A DNA stretch of 64,000 bases from G963677445 sp963678275. Its GTDB lineage: Bacteria; Bacteroidota; Ignavibacteria; Ignavibacteriales; Melioribacteraceae. Under the pieces are notes generated by a model. It worked only from the letters and a program-made list of their open reading frames with translations. It was not told the origin of the DNA and made no database searches. Shown here in pieces: positions 25,224-34,188 of the stretch. Positions within the stretch are counted from its first letter, which is position 1. The number at the start of each line of letters is the position of its first letter. The stretch is taken from positions 62,001 through 126,000 of the forward strand of contig OY782765.1 of assembly GCA_963678275.1 (NCBI GenBank). Direction: 5' to 3'. Made by a program: the position numbers and the translations under genes.

Positions 25224-28088
25224 ATGGAAAATTATCAATTTACCGACCGATTTATTGACCGTCATATTGGTCCTTCTGCTGAAGAAATAAATGCGATGCT
25301 CGATGTTTTAGGTGAAGAATCTGTTGATTCGATGATTTCAAAAACAATTCCTGAAAAAATCAGGTTAACTGACGAAATGAAACTTGACACACCCCTTACC
25401 GAAGCTCAATTGCTCGATGAGCTTGCCGGAATAGCCGCGAAAAATAAAGTATTCCGGTCCTTTATCGGAATGGGGTATTACTGTACAATTACACCATCAG
25501 TAATAAGAAGAAATATTCTCGAAAATCCCGGCTGGTATACTCAATATACTCCGTACCAGGCCGAAATATCACAGGGAAGACTTGAAGCATTATTAAACTT
25601 TCAGACAATGGTTTCTGATCTTACCTCACTGCCTTTGGCAAATGCTTCACTCCTCGATGAAGCAACAGCCGCCGCGGAAGCGATGGCCATGTTTTTCTCA
25701 CTCCGAAAGAAAAATAAAAAGAAAGCTTTTAAGTTTTTTGTGGCGGATTCCGTTTTTCCACAGACGGTTGACGTGATGATAACCCGCGCGAAACCGCTTG
25801 GGATTGAGATTGTCAGGGGAAACGTTGCCGAATTCGGATATGATGAAGATGTTTATGGAATGCTTCTTCAGTATCCCGATGATAGTGGTGATATTATCGA
25901 CTATTCCGAGGTAATCTCAAAAGCGAAAGAAAATGAAATATTTGTGGCCGTTGCCACAGACCTGATGGCTCTTACCATGCTGACACCGCCGGGAGAAATG
26001 GGCGCAGACGCGGCTTTGGGTTCGGCCCAGAGGTTTGGTGTCCCAATGGGATATGGCGGCCCCCACGCGGCATTTTTCGCTACGAGAGAGGAATACAAAA
26101 GAAATGTGCCGGGAAGAATCATCGGCATCTCACAGGATTCCAACGGCAAGTCTGCCCTGAGAATGGCGCTTCAGACAAGAGAACAGCATATTAAACGTGA
26201 AAGAGCGACAAGTAATATTTGCACAGCGCAGGTGCTGCTCGCTATTATGGCTTCAATGTATGCTGTTTATCACGGACCGGAAGGTTTGAAGAATATAGCT
26301 TCCCGGATAAATAAACTCACAGCATCTCTGGCCGGAGGTATTAAAAAACTTGGTTATCCTGTTCTGAATAAAAATTTCTTTGATACAATCAGAATAGAAA
26401 GTGGAAATAAAACTGAAGAAATAAAGGAAAAAAGCCTAAACGCTAACATGAATTTCCGCTATTTTGATAATGGCGATATCGGCATTTCGCTGGATGAGAG
26501 CTCGAATATCGATGAAGTGAAAAATATACTGGCGCTTTTCGCTGAGGTTAAAGGTGAAAAACTTCCTTCAGATTTTGAGATTGGGGATTCAATCCCGGCC
26601 GGCTTAATAAGAAAGAGTGAATATCTTACTCATCCTGTTTTTAACAGTTATTTCTCCGAAACCGAGATGATGAGATATATCAAAAAGCTGGAACGAAAAG
26701 ACCTCTCTCTTACCACTTCAATGATTCCACTCGGTTCATGCACAATGAAACTTAATGCCGCCACCGAGATGCTCGGTATTACATGGCCGGAGTTTTCTTC
26801 CCTTCATCCTTTTATTCCACGCGATCAGGCGGAAGGTTATACAGAACTTTTTAACAGACTGGAAGAACAGGTTAAAAGTATGACCGGATTCAGCGCTGTA
26901 TCGCTTCAGCCTAATTCAGGCGCGCAGGGCGAATTTACAGGATTAATGGTAATCAGGAAATACCAGGAAGCTAACGGTGAAGGTGAAAGGGATGTATGTC
27001 TTATCCCTTCTTCAGCGCATGGAACCAACCCCGCGAGCGCAGTTATGGCAGGTTCTAAAGTTGTGATCGTAAAATGTGATGATAAAGGTAATATCGATAT
27101 TAATGATCTGAGAAAGAAAGCAGAAGAAAACTCAGATAAGCTTTCTTCCCTCATGGTAACCTACCCATCTACTCATGGAGTTTTTGAACAGGATATTAAA
27201 GAAATATGCGCGATAATTCATGATAATGGCGGCCAGGTTTATATGGATGGCGCAAATCTTAACGCCCAGGTGGGGCTGACAAATCCCGCTGTTATCGGCG
27301 CCGACGTCTGTCATCTTAATCTTCATAAAACATTCAGCATTCCTCATGGCGGCGGCGGTCCGGGTATGGGGCCTATCGCTGTGGCATCGCATCTTGCTCC
27401 TCACTTACCGGGACACAGTGTTGTTACGATCAACGGGGAACAGGCGATAAACGCAGTATCCGCGGCTCCCTGGGGCAGCGCGAACGTTCTTGTCATATCC
27501 TATGCTTATATCAGAATGACGGGAGCGGCAGGATTAAAAAAGGCGAGTGAAATAGCGATTCTCAACGCCAATTATATTAAAAACCGCCTGGGGAAATATT
27601 TCCCGGTTCTTTATACCGGAGTTAAAGGTTTTGTCGGTCATGAAATGATTCTCGATCTGCGTGGTTTTAAAGCTGAAACCGGCATTGAGGTTGAAGATGT
27701 GGCCAAACGACTCATGGATTATAATTATCACGCTCCCACGGTTTCTTTCCCTGTGCCGGGCACCCTGATGGTGGAACCGACCGAAAGTGAATCAAAAGCC
27801 GAGATGGACCGCTTTTGTGACGCCATGATCTCAATATATAATGAGATCAGTGAAATCGCGGATGGATCGTTGCCGAAGGATGACAATCCATTAATAAACG
27901 CTCCCCATACCGCGGGATCAGTATTGAAGGATAACTGGACCCATCCTTATAGCAGGGAGAGAGCGGCATTCCCTCTGGAATGGATTGAAGAAAATAAATT
28001 CTGGCCCGCTTCCGGAAGGGTGGATAATGCTTATGGCGACAGGAATCTTGTATGCAGTTGTCTTCCTGTTTCGGAATACGAGGAATAA
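25224..28088 (+). CDS. gcvP: Glycine dehydrogenase (decarboxylating), P-protein of the glycine cleavage system
   Basis: 954 residues, the single-chain (fused) form. The N-terminus FIDRHIGPSAEEINAMLDVLG and the central SMIPLGSCTMKLNAATEM are family hallmarks. The PLP lysine is K702 in HLNLHKTFSIPHGGGGPG. The enzyme decarboxylates glycine and passes aminomethyl to the lipoyl H-protein. gcvT, gcvH and lpd are not adjacent. A glycine riboswitch was looked for in the upstream spacer and not recognised. ATG 25224 is preceded by AAAGCGA. The next gene begins 3 bases after the stop. Confidence 0.97.
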   Translation: MENYQFTDRFIDRHIGPSAEEINAMLDVLGEESVDSMISKTIPEKIRLTDEMKLDTPLTEAQLLDELAGIAAKNKVFRSFIGMGYYCTITPSVIRRNILENPGWYTQYTPYQAEISQGRLEALLNFQTMVSDLTSLPLANASLLDEATAAAEAMAMFFSLRKKNKKKAFKFFVADSVFPQTVDVMITRAKPLGIEIVRGNVAEFGYDEDVYGMLLQYPDDSGDIIDYSEVISKAKENEIFVAVATDLMALTMLTPPGEMGADAALGSAQRFGVPMGYGGPHAAFFATREEYKRNVPGRIIGISQDSNGKSALRMALQTREQHIKRERATSNICTAQVLLAIMASMYAVYHGPEGLKNIASRINKLTASLAGGIKKLGYPVLNKNFFDTIRIESGNKTEEIKEKSLNANMNFRYFDNGDIGISLDESSNIDEVKNILALFAEVKGEKLPSDFEIGDSIPAGLIRKSEYLTHPVFNSYFSETEMMRYIKKLERKDLSLTTSMIPLGSCTMKLNAATEMLGITWPEFSSLHPFIPRDQAEGYTELFNRLEEQVKSMTGFSAVSLQPNSGAQGEFTGLMVIRKYQEANGEGERDVCLIPSSAHGTNPASAVMAGSKVVIVKCDDKGNIDINDLRKKAEENSDKLSSLMVTYPSTHGVFEQDIKEICAIIHDNGGQVYMDGANLNAQVGLTNPAVIGADVCHLNLHKTFSIPHGGGGPGMGPIAVASHLAPHLPGHSVVTINGEQAINAVSAAPWGSANVLVISYAYIRMTGAAGLKKASEIAILNANYIKNRLGKYFPVLYTGVKGFVGHEMILDLRGFKAETGIEVEDVAKRLMDYNYHAPTVSFPVPGTLMVEPTESESKAEMDRFCDAMISIYNEISEIADGSLPKDDNPLINAPHTAGSVLKDNWTHPYSRERAAFPLEWIEENKFWPASGRVDNAYGDRNLVCSCLPVSEYEE

Positions 28089-28091
28089 CTG

Positions 28092-28499
28092 ATGGAGCAA
28101 AAAAGAGAAGAATTATATAATTTGCTCAAAAAATCAAAGAACATCGCGGTTGTCGGTATTTCCTCAAAACCGTTCAAGATCAGCAGGATGATTGCAGAGT
28201 ACCTTGTCGATAAAGGTTTTAATGTGGCCGGGGTTAACCCGGCCTTTACCGAAGCCGGATCAATTAAGGTTTATCCCTCACTGAAAGATGTTCCTTTTGA
28301 AATTGATATTATTAATGTTTTCAGAAGACCTGAAACAATTGGTGAAATTATCCCGGATGTGCTTGGTGTTAAACCGGGCGCACTCTGGCTTCAGCTTGGA
28401 ATAAAAAATGATGAAGCTGTCGCTCCCGTCATTGAGGCGAATATTATGACCGTTCAGGATGAGTGTATTAAAATTGTTTATGATGAGATGCTTTATTGA
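28092..28499 (+). CDS. CoA-binding domain protein (YccU-like)
   Basis: 135 residues. A Rossmann-type start, NIAVVGISSKPFKISRMIAE, then GFNVAGVNPAF, and VFRRPETIGEI and PGALWLQLGIKNDEA match the CoA_binding_2 family (YccU). These small proteins resemble the CoA-binding domain of succinyl-CoA synthetase; their role is unknown. It lies between gcvP and an outer-membrane protein gene with only a few bases of spacing, and its stop overlaps the TTG start of the next gene. Confidence 0.88.
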   Translation: MEQKREELYNLLKKSKNIAVVGISSKPFKISRMIAEYLVDKGFNVAGVNPAFTEAGSIKVYPSLKDVPFEIDIINVFRRPETIGEIIPDVLGVKPGALWLQLGIKNDEAVAPVIEANIMTVQDECIKIVYDEMLY

Positions 28500-29896
28500 A
28501 AAGTCTGAATAAAATAAATGAATTTTGGAAAAGGGGAATAGTTTTTAGCTTCCCCTTTTTGTTATGGGCCGCCTTTTTTTATATATCCCCGGTTAACTGT
28601 TATTCTAAGGCTGCTGATTTGTCGGAATATTCTGATACTCTTTCAATTCCGGAATATAGTAAAGTGTTAGTTGATTCAATCGCTCTTGAAGGGAATAAGA
28701 TCACCAAAGATTTTATTATTTTGCGCGAGCTTTCTTTCTCGAAAGGGGATTCTGTCGACTCGAAAATTCTGAAATTTAACAGTGAAAGAGTTTTCAGTCT
28801 GGGACTTTTCAGCAAAGTTGATGTATTTCCTGTCAGGCATGATTCGCTGAATATTGTTGTAATATCACTGCATGAATCGTGGTATATTTATCCGTATCCC
28901 GTATTCAAAATCAATAACAACAGGCTTGCGGACGCTTCCTATGGAGTTAATGTGTTATACAAGAATTTCAGGGGGCGTAATGAAACCATAAGACTTATAG
29001 CCACTTTTGGCTATAATCCCACCTATCTGATAAATTATTTCAATCCCTATCTGCCTTTTGCTGATAATCTTAGTATGAATTTCAGCCTCTATTATTCACG
29101 GATAGGGAATAACAGCATTAAAGCGAGAAGGCGTTACGGGGATTATTTCCAGAATAAGGTGATTGGAGGTGAATTAAGATTTGGCAAACGGCTTGATATC
29201 TTTAACGCTGTTTATCTCAATACAAATTTTTATTATCTTAAACCCCCTGACGGATATACGGAAGGATTTACAGCTTCCGGGGAAACCGAGGATTACATCC
29301 CCGCCGCCGGTATTACTTATGTGCACAATTCGCGCGATCTTTCCCAGTATGCCAGGGGAGGAATTTTTACCCAGGTCGACTGGCTCCATAAAGGTTTTGG
29401 TTTGAAGGATGTTTCTTATAACCTGTTCCGGGTGGATTTCAGGAAATATTTTCCCCTTTGGGAGAAGTTTACTCTGAAGTTCAGATTTACCGGCAGGCAT
29501 ACTTCGGGGCATACAGTTCCCTCTTATGATCTTTCTTTCCTTGGATTCAGTGAGATTGTCCGCGGCCATAAGGATGATGACAGGGAGGGGAATAATTATC
29601 TGCTGACCTCACTGGAGGCGGTGTATCCCATTGTGAGTGAATGGAATTTCAGCATCGATCTGCCCCTGCTTCCCAAAAGGCTGACATCGACAAGAATTGG
29701 AATATTTCTTTCAGCTTTTGGCGATACGGGAACAACATTTTATAATAACGAAAAATTGAGTTATAATAATTTTGATTCGGGATGGGGATTCGGGCTTACA
29801 TTTTTGTTCCTGCCCTATAACGCGTTCAGAATCGAATATTCTTTTAATGAAATCAGAGAAGGAGAGTGGCTGATTGGATCAGGTTTTTCTTTCTGA
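28496..29896 (+). CDS. BamA/TamA-family outer membrane beta-barrel protein with one POTRA domain
   Basis: 466 residues. A hydrophobic leader (IVFSFPFLLWAAFFYI) acts as signal sequence. Residues 57-115 look like a single POTRA domain (VDSIALEGNKITKDFIILRE, NSERVFSLGLFSKVDVFP). The rest is a 16-strand-type barrel of the surface antigen/Omp85 family with VLYKNFRGRNET and LSFLGFSEIVRGH. Only one POTRA makes it unlike BamA (five); a TamA-like or lineage-specific assembly role is possible. The start is TTG overlapping the previous stop, and rsmE overlaps its end by 23 bases. Confidence 0.82.
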   Translation: MKSLNKINEFWKRGIVFSFPFLLWAAFFYISPVNCYSKAADLSEYSDTLSIPEYSKVLVDSIALEGNKITKDFIILRELSFSKGDSVDSKILKFNSERVFSLGLFSKVDVFPVRHDSLNIVVISLHESWYIYPYPVFKINNNRLADASYGVNVLYKNFRGRNETIRLIATFGYNPTYLINYFNPYLPFADNLSMNFSLYYSRIGNNSIKARRRYGDYFQNKVIGGELRFGKRLDIFNAVYLNTNFYYLKPPDGYTEGFTASGETEDYIPAAGITYVHNSRDLSQYARGGIFTQVDWLHKGFGLKDVSYNLFRVDFRKYFPLWEKFTLKFRFTGRHTSGHTVPSYDLSFLGFSEIVRGHKDDDREGNNYLLTSLEAVYPIVSEWNFSIDLPLLPKRLTSTRIGIFLSAFGDTGTTFYNNEKLSYNNFDSGWGFGLTFLFLPYNAFRIEYSFNEIREGEWLIGSGFSF

Positions 29897-30605
29897 CAGT
29901 GAATTATATTTTACCCCGGAGGCAGAAGGGGAAAATCCCTTCAACATTACCGGTGATGAAGCGTTGCATATTATCAGGGTTATGCGGCATAATGTCGGAG
30001 ATATAATCCATGTAACAAATGGAAAAGGTTCAATATTCCGCTCGGAAGTTGTTTTACTATCCAAAAGGGAGCTCGTCGCGAAACCATTGAAGGAATACAG
30101 GTATGAGAATCCCCTGAGAAATTTTATATTCTGCATTCCCCGTCTGAAAGTTGCCGATCGTTTCGAATTTGCAATTGAAAAAGCTGTTGAGCTAGGCATT
30201 ACCCGTATTATTGTTTTTGACGCGCAAAGAAGCCTCGCGAAAGGGGATAAAAGAGAACGCTGGATGAAGATTGCCACAGCCGCGATGAAGCAGTCACTGA
30301 GAAGTTTTCTTCCTGAGGTGGGTTATGAAAAATCAATTAAAGGCATCGCCGAAAAAGAAGGCAGACTTATCATTTTCGATCAGAAAGGTGAAAAAAGTTT
30401 TACAGAATTCCTGGGCGCATCAAAATCTGCCGATAATGATATTTACTGCATATTCGGTCCGGAAGGGGGACTGGCAGATGATGAGCTGAATATTCTAAAT
30501 GAAAAATATCCTGTTATTCTTAAAATGGCTGAAAACAGGCTGCGCGCCGAAACAGCGGTTATTACGGCGGCGGCGATGGTGAATTCTGCTATGCAAAATT
30601 TGTAG
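29874..30605 (+). CDS. rsmE: 16S rRNA (uracil-1498-N3)-methyltransferase RsmE
   Basis: 243 residues. An N-terminal PUA-like part with ITGDEALHIIRVMRHNVGD is followed by a SPOUT methyltransferase knot with EKAVELGITRI, FGPEGGLADDEL and MAENRLRAETAVITAAAM. RsmE methylates N3 of U1498 in 16S rRNA. The start is TTG 29874 inside the end of the upstream gene. The stop codon TAG lies within a 28-base perfect palindrome (30602-30629). Confidence 0.94.
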   Translation: MDQVFLSDSELYFTPEAEGENPFNITGDEALHIIRVMRHNVGDIIHVTNGKGSIFRSEVVLLSKRELVAKPLKEYRYENPLRNFIFCIPRLKVADRFEFAIEKAVELGITRIIVFDAQRSLAKGDKRERWMKIATAAMKQSLRSFLPEVGYEKSIKGIAEKEGRLIIFDQKGEKSFTEFLGASKSADNDIYCIFGPEGGLADDELNILNEKYPVILKMAENRLRAETAVITAAAMVNSAMQNL

Positions 30606-30629
30606 AGACAAGGCATGCCTTGTCTCTAC
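30602..30629. repeat. 28-bp perfect palindrome overlapping the rsmE stop
   Basis: The half-site GTAGAGACAAGGCA is followed immediately by its exact reverse complement. Next to it lies a second small hairpin (TGCAGGA / TCCTGCA, about 30630-30648). There is no T-run, so it is not a standard terminator, although it could act as a roadblock or a shared 3' end. Similar GTAGAGAC palindromes are common dispersed elements in several phyla (recalled, not searched). Confidence 0.85.
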
Positions 30630-30639
30630 GTGCAGGAGG

Positions 30640-30870
30640 ATTCCTGCATGAATTTGGGTCCTTCCAATCCGTCGCACAGTTTTTTACCATATCCGTAATA
30701 CCGTTTCCGAGGCGTTCGATATAGCCGGCATAAAAAAGTGGTTTTGCTATAATAGGGTTGGCCGGAAAAAAACATGGTCTTTTTTCAGGTCGGCCAGCGT
30801 TAATTGACGCGGAAGAGGTCCGGATTTCAGATTTCAACACAATTACGAAAAACCATTACCCTAACTGTAT
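30640..30870 (-). pseudogene. Remnant of a GHKL ATPase (HATPase_c_4) gene
   Basis: Read on the minus strand, 30870 to about 30835 encodes VRVMVFRNCVEI, then stops interrupt the frame. After a frame change, 30772 to about 30650 encodes FPANPIIAKPLFYAGYIERL followed by GNGITDMV. This matches the end of the ATPase domain in the neighbouring broken gene (VPANPLLAEPMYLKGYIERL). Several stops and at least one frameshift show that it is dead. Its 3' end runs into the palindromes near 30602-30648. Confidence 0.7.
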
Positions 30871-31160
30871 CAGGCTCTTACAACATGTGTTTGATGAATT
30901 GGGACGGTTTGTTAATCCTCTGCAAGGATTTTTAATGATTTTGTTATCATTTACTACAATAATATTTGCCTCTGCAAGGCAATTGTGATAAATTGGGTCT
31001 TCGCAGAGGCCACATTATGCGGATTCTTTAAGATATAAAACCTGTGCCTTTGGAGGGAACACCGACAATAAATAATCTTAGGTTTCCTAAATATGAGTAT
31101 CGAACTTCAATTTAAGCGTATCCTGCAATAAACGTGTTGTTATTTCGACTAAATTCCCCG
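30871..31160. other. Non-coding spacer, probably further decayed remnant
   Basis: No frame gives a recognisable protein. The 11-mer CCTCTGCAAGG occurs twice (30917-30927 and 30968-30978). The stretch may hold unrecognisable upstream parts of the dead ATPase gene. Confidence 0.4.
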
Positions 31161-31325
31161 CTATATCAGTGTCACAAGCCTCTTAACCAGCCTTTCAAAT
31201 TTATCCTGGACGAGGTCGGCGGTTTCCATCACTTCGTGGTGGGAAAGTTTGTGATGGGAAATTCCGGCGGGCATTTTTATTTCGGCCGTGGTTTCATTGG
31301 GGGCAGTGATTTAATTTCAGGTAAG
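31154..31325 (-). pseudogene. Duplicated, internally deleted 3' end of punA
   Basis: 31161-31270 matches the last 110 bases of punA (33364-33473) at 108 positions, including a stop codon in the same place. Further upstream in the gene sense, 31271 to about 31320 matches 33580-33625 more loosely; it encodes NETTAEIKM, where punA has YETPAEIQM. About 106 bases between the two blocks are missing without breaking the frame. No start is present, so it is a gene fragment. It forms a direct repeat with the real punA end, bracketing 31161-33473. Confidence 0.85.
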
Positions 31326-31602
31326 CCAGAATGTTTCATATTTCTTTATTACCTGAATAATACATCGTTTTTGCTCCCTGTCATTTTAGTTATTACTTCC
31401 TACTTTTTCGGACTAACTTCCTCCAATTTCAAGACGAGCTCATCCGGTTAAAAATATCCTGGGATTTAGTATCAAATGCAAATTTCTGAAACTTTAATTT
31501 TATCTGTTCCCAACTGTTCTTTTATTCCATGATGAATATTAAAAGCCACCTCAACCGGAAATTATGGGAGACACATAAAAAATCAGTCATCTTGATATTT
31601 CG
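31326..31602. other. Non-coding spacer
   Basis: This spacer of about 280 bases between the punA fragment and the end of the broken ATPase gene shows no recognisable protein or strong secondary structure. Confidence 0.4.
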
Positions 31603-33102
31603 TTATTTCCCAAATAATGCATTTTTCCCCTTTTCAGTTATGGAGTATTTTTGTCTTGGATGATTGGGGTTATCAGGATATCTCATTTTTATATAACCAC
31701 CAGATAATGCCGGTTCTAAATGATTATCTCTAAAATTTCCTTCATGCTTTAATCCTAAAGATTCCTGAATTTCTTTTCTTCTTATATCACCCTTCATAAC
31801 CTTTAATAAATTGAGAACTTCACCGGAGGTACTACGGTACTTCTGCGGTACTTCTGCGGTACTTCTACGGTAATTAGATGGAACTTGGTCGGCGCCTGGT
31901 CTGTAAACAATAGCTTTGAATGAGTCATTTTGTTCAAATTCAGGCTCTCGTAAATTATTTTCTTTTGAAATATTGAGTATATCAAGAGTTCCTGTCCCAA
32001 GTCTTTCAATATAGCCTTTTAAATACATTGGTTCTGCTAACAAAGGATTTGCGGGAACAGAATAATGTGTCCTTTTTAATTTTTCTACAGTCCAGCCCAA
32101 GGGTAAAATGCCAGGATTTATAATCTCCAAGCGATCGTTAAAAAGCATAACCTGAATACTTCCGTTGCTTGTATAATCCCTATGTGCCACAGCATTTACA
32201 ATGACCTCAGCAATGATCTCTTTTGGAATCTCATATTGACCGGGAATTGAAACTTCTTTTGAACGAGTTTTAATGGAATAATCTAATTTTGAAAGAATAA
32301 AATCCACTGACTGATCAACAAGTTCAAAAACATCACCTTTAAAAACTTTGTATGAGGGAATGGGCTTTTCTACTACGTTTCCATGAAAATAGGCGCATCG
32401 AATTTCTGAATTGATAAAAAAACGCTGTGGATCTTTACCAAATAATAAAATGGCTGCATGGGTTAATCTTTTATTATTTATCAAATTTAGATGAGTAAGA
32501 ATATCTGTGATGGGGGATGTTTCCTGTAAAGGGAAACCTCTTTTGGAGCGGGCAAGCCTTACAAAATCGATCACTTTATTTTGGGAAATTTCAGCAATAT
32601 CAGCATTTGGATGCAAAGAAGCATCGAAGGGGCCAATACGGATAATTTCTTTTTCTATTAAGTAATTAACCAAAGAGGCATAAACCGCTGATTTAAGTTC
32701 CTCAGTGGAAGAAAAACCTTTCCGTACCAATACTGATTGAACCTTCTTGATGAATTTATTTTCTTTTGTTTCTCTTTCTTCTGATGAATGCGTGGCTAAA
32801 TTAGCTAAACGGGTTTTGTAATGTTTTGTAGCATGATTAAATTCATGTTCTGTAGGTGCAATCCCTGTTGCATCTTCCGAACCATATTGCTTGCCTAATA
32901 GGGCTCAATAGATGTGACACTGTTCTACCTGTTGCAGTTAAACAGCATCTGCACTTTGATCACCGGCAGGCATGTTCTCAAAAATAAAAGGATCGAAAAA
33001 TCTGCCCAGCAAAGAATCGGATAAAATATAATCATATAGTGCCTGCCGTTCGTGAGCAAATTCTGATTGTACGCTGCTAATAAATATTTTAAGTCTGTTC
33101 AT
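31603..33102 (-). pseudogene. DUF4062 - GHKL ATPase (HATPase_c_4) - winged helix protein, interrupted by two in-frame stops
   Basis: Read from ATG 33102 in one frame, this gives 499 codons. Residues 4-54 are a DUF4062 start (KIFISSVQSEFAHERQALYD, LLGRFFDPFIFEN). Codon 55 is TAA (32938-32940) and codon 66 is TGA (32905-32907). The frame then continues unbroken with LLGKQYGSEDATGIAPTEHE, a GHKL-type ATPase (AEVIVNAVAHRDYTSNGSIQ, RLEIINPGILP, YIERLGTGTLDI) and a C-terminal winged helix (RKEIQESLGL, YSITEKGKNALF). Both stops are one base from plausible sense codons (TAT, TTA). A TTG at 32730 could still express the last 375 residues. Proteins of this layout are unassigned; DUF4062 occurs in some defence-associated proteins (recalled). 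Recent decay is likely. Confidence 0.85.
31828..31868. repeat. 11-bp tandem repeat inside the broken ATPase gene
   Basis: On the + strand the unit GGTACTTCTGC occurs twice and GGTACTTCTAC once, preceded by a shortened 8-base unit GGTACTAC. As 11 is not a multiple of three, loss or gain of one unit shifts the frame before the winged-helix domain. Confidence 0.85.
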
Positions 33103-33363
33103 TCTGTAATATGGCAAAAAATTTTAAAATCACATTCCTTACAAACTTATATTTTATCTGGGTTGGAGCAAGTTAACATATTATCTTCTGAAAAATTTGT
33201 CTTTTTTGATTTCGATGATCGAAGTAATGTATTTAATCTTCGTTGCATTTTTATACTCCTGCATATCAGATTACAGAAAATACCTGTTGTTCCTTATAAT
33301 GTCAACTCAATAATTAAAAATATACCAGGAAACAAACGCAATTTAATTTAATATCTTTTCCCA

Positions 33364-34188
33364 CTATACCAGTGTCACAAGCCTCTTAACCAGCCTTTCA
33401 AATTTATCCTGGACGAGGTCGGCGGTTTCCATCACTTCGTGGTGGGAAAGTTTGTGATGGGAAATACCGGCGGCATGGTTGGTAACGCATGAAATTGCCG
33501 TTACATCAATGCCAAGATATGAAGCGAACACAGCTTCATGAACTGTGGACATGCCGACTGCGTCATTGCCGAGTTTGGCGAGCATCTGTATTTCGGCAGG
33601 TGTTTCATAGGAGGGGCCTGTCACATAACAGTAGACACCTTCTTTTATCAGAATTCCCTCAGCCGAAGCGGCCTCTCTTACAAGCATATTAAGATGATGA
33701 GAGGGAAAATCGGTAAAACGGTTTTTTTGCTCAATGGAGGGAACGCCGAGCAGTTTTGCCAGTTCTTTTTTAATGAAGATTGAGTTCATTGAACTGTTAA
33801 GCATCAGGTCGCCGGTCATGAAGTGATGATTTATTCCGCCTGCGGCATTGGTCAGGAGCATTTTTTTTGTCCCGAGGTGATGGGCTGCAAGCACGGGGAG
33901 AAGACATTCGGAAAGAGAATATCCCTCGTAATAATGTATCCTGCCTTTAAAAAGTAGCAGGTTTTTCCCTTCATAACGGGCGAAATAAATTTTGCCCGAA
34001 TGTCCCTGCACTGTTGATTCGGGATAACCGGGAAGATCGGATGTGTTAATTGATTTAATAATTTCAACACTCTCGGCGAAATTGCCAAGTCCGCTTCCAA
34101 GTACAATTGAAAAATGAGGCTCAAAGGGAGCCTCATTTTTTAAAACGTCGAGTAAATCTTTGTATTTTGCTTTTAAGTCAGTTTTCAA
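33364..34188 (-). CDS. punA: Purine nucleoside phosphorylase
   Basis: 274 residues. HFSIVLGSGLGNFAE (phosphate loop), TVQGHSGKIYFARYEGK, LLTNAAGGIN, VTGPSYETPAEIQML and the late SCVTNHAAGI motif are those of trimeric class I PNP. The enzyme cleaves purine nucleosides with phosphate to free bases. ATG 34188 overlaps the stop of nupC by four bases, linking salvage to uptake. Its last 110 bases are duplicated at 31161-31270. Confidence 0.95.
   Translation of the reverse strand: MKTDLKAKYKDLLDVLKNEAPFEPHFSIVLGSGLGNFAESVEIIKSINTSDLPGYPESTVQGHSGKIYFARYEGKNLLLFKGRIHYYEGYSLSECLLPVLAAHHLGTKKMLLTNAAGGINHHFMTGDLMLNSSMNSIFIKKELAKLLGVPSIEQKNRFTDFPSHHLNMLVREAASAEGILIKEGVYCYVTGPSYETPAEIQMLAKLGNDAVGMSTVHEAVFASYLGIDVTAISCVTNHAAGISHHKLSHHEVMETADLVQDKFERLVKRLVTLV

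Noticed and set aside
31134..31451. Open frame of 105 codons on the + strand
   Set aside because: Its middle is antisense to the duplicated punA tail, so the frame is a by-product.
33067..33351. Open frame of 94 codons on the + strand
   Set aside because: It overlaps the start of the DUF4062 gene on the other strand, is very Ile/Phe-rich and resembles no known protein.
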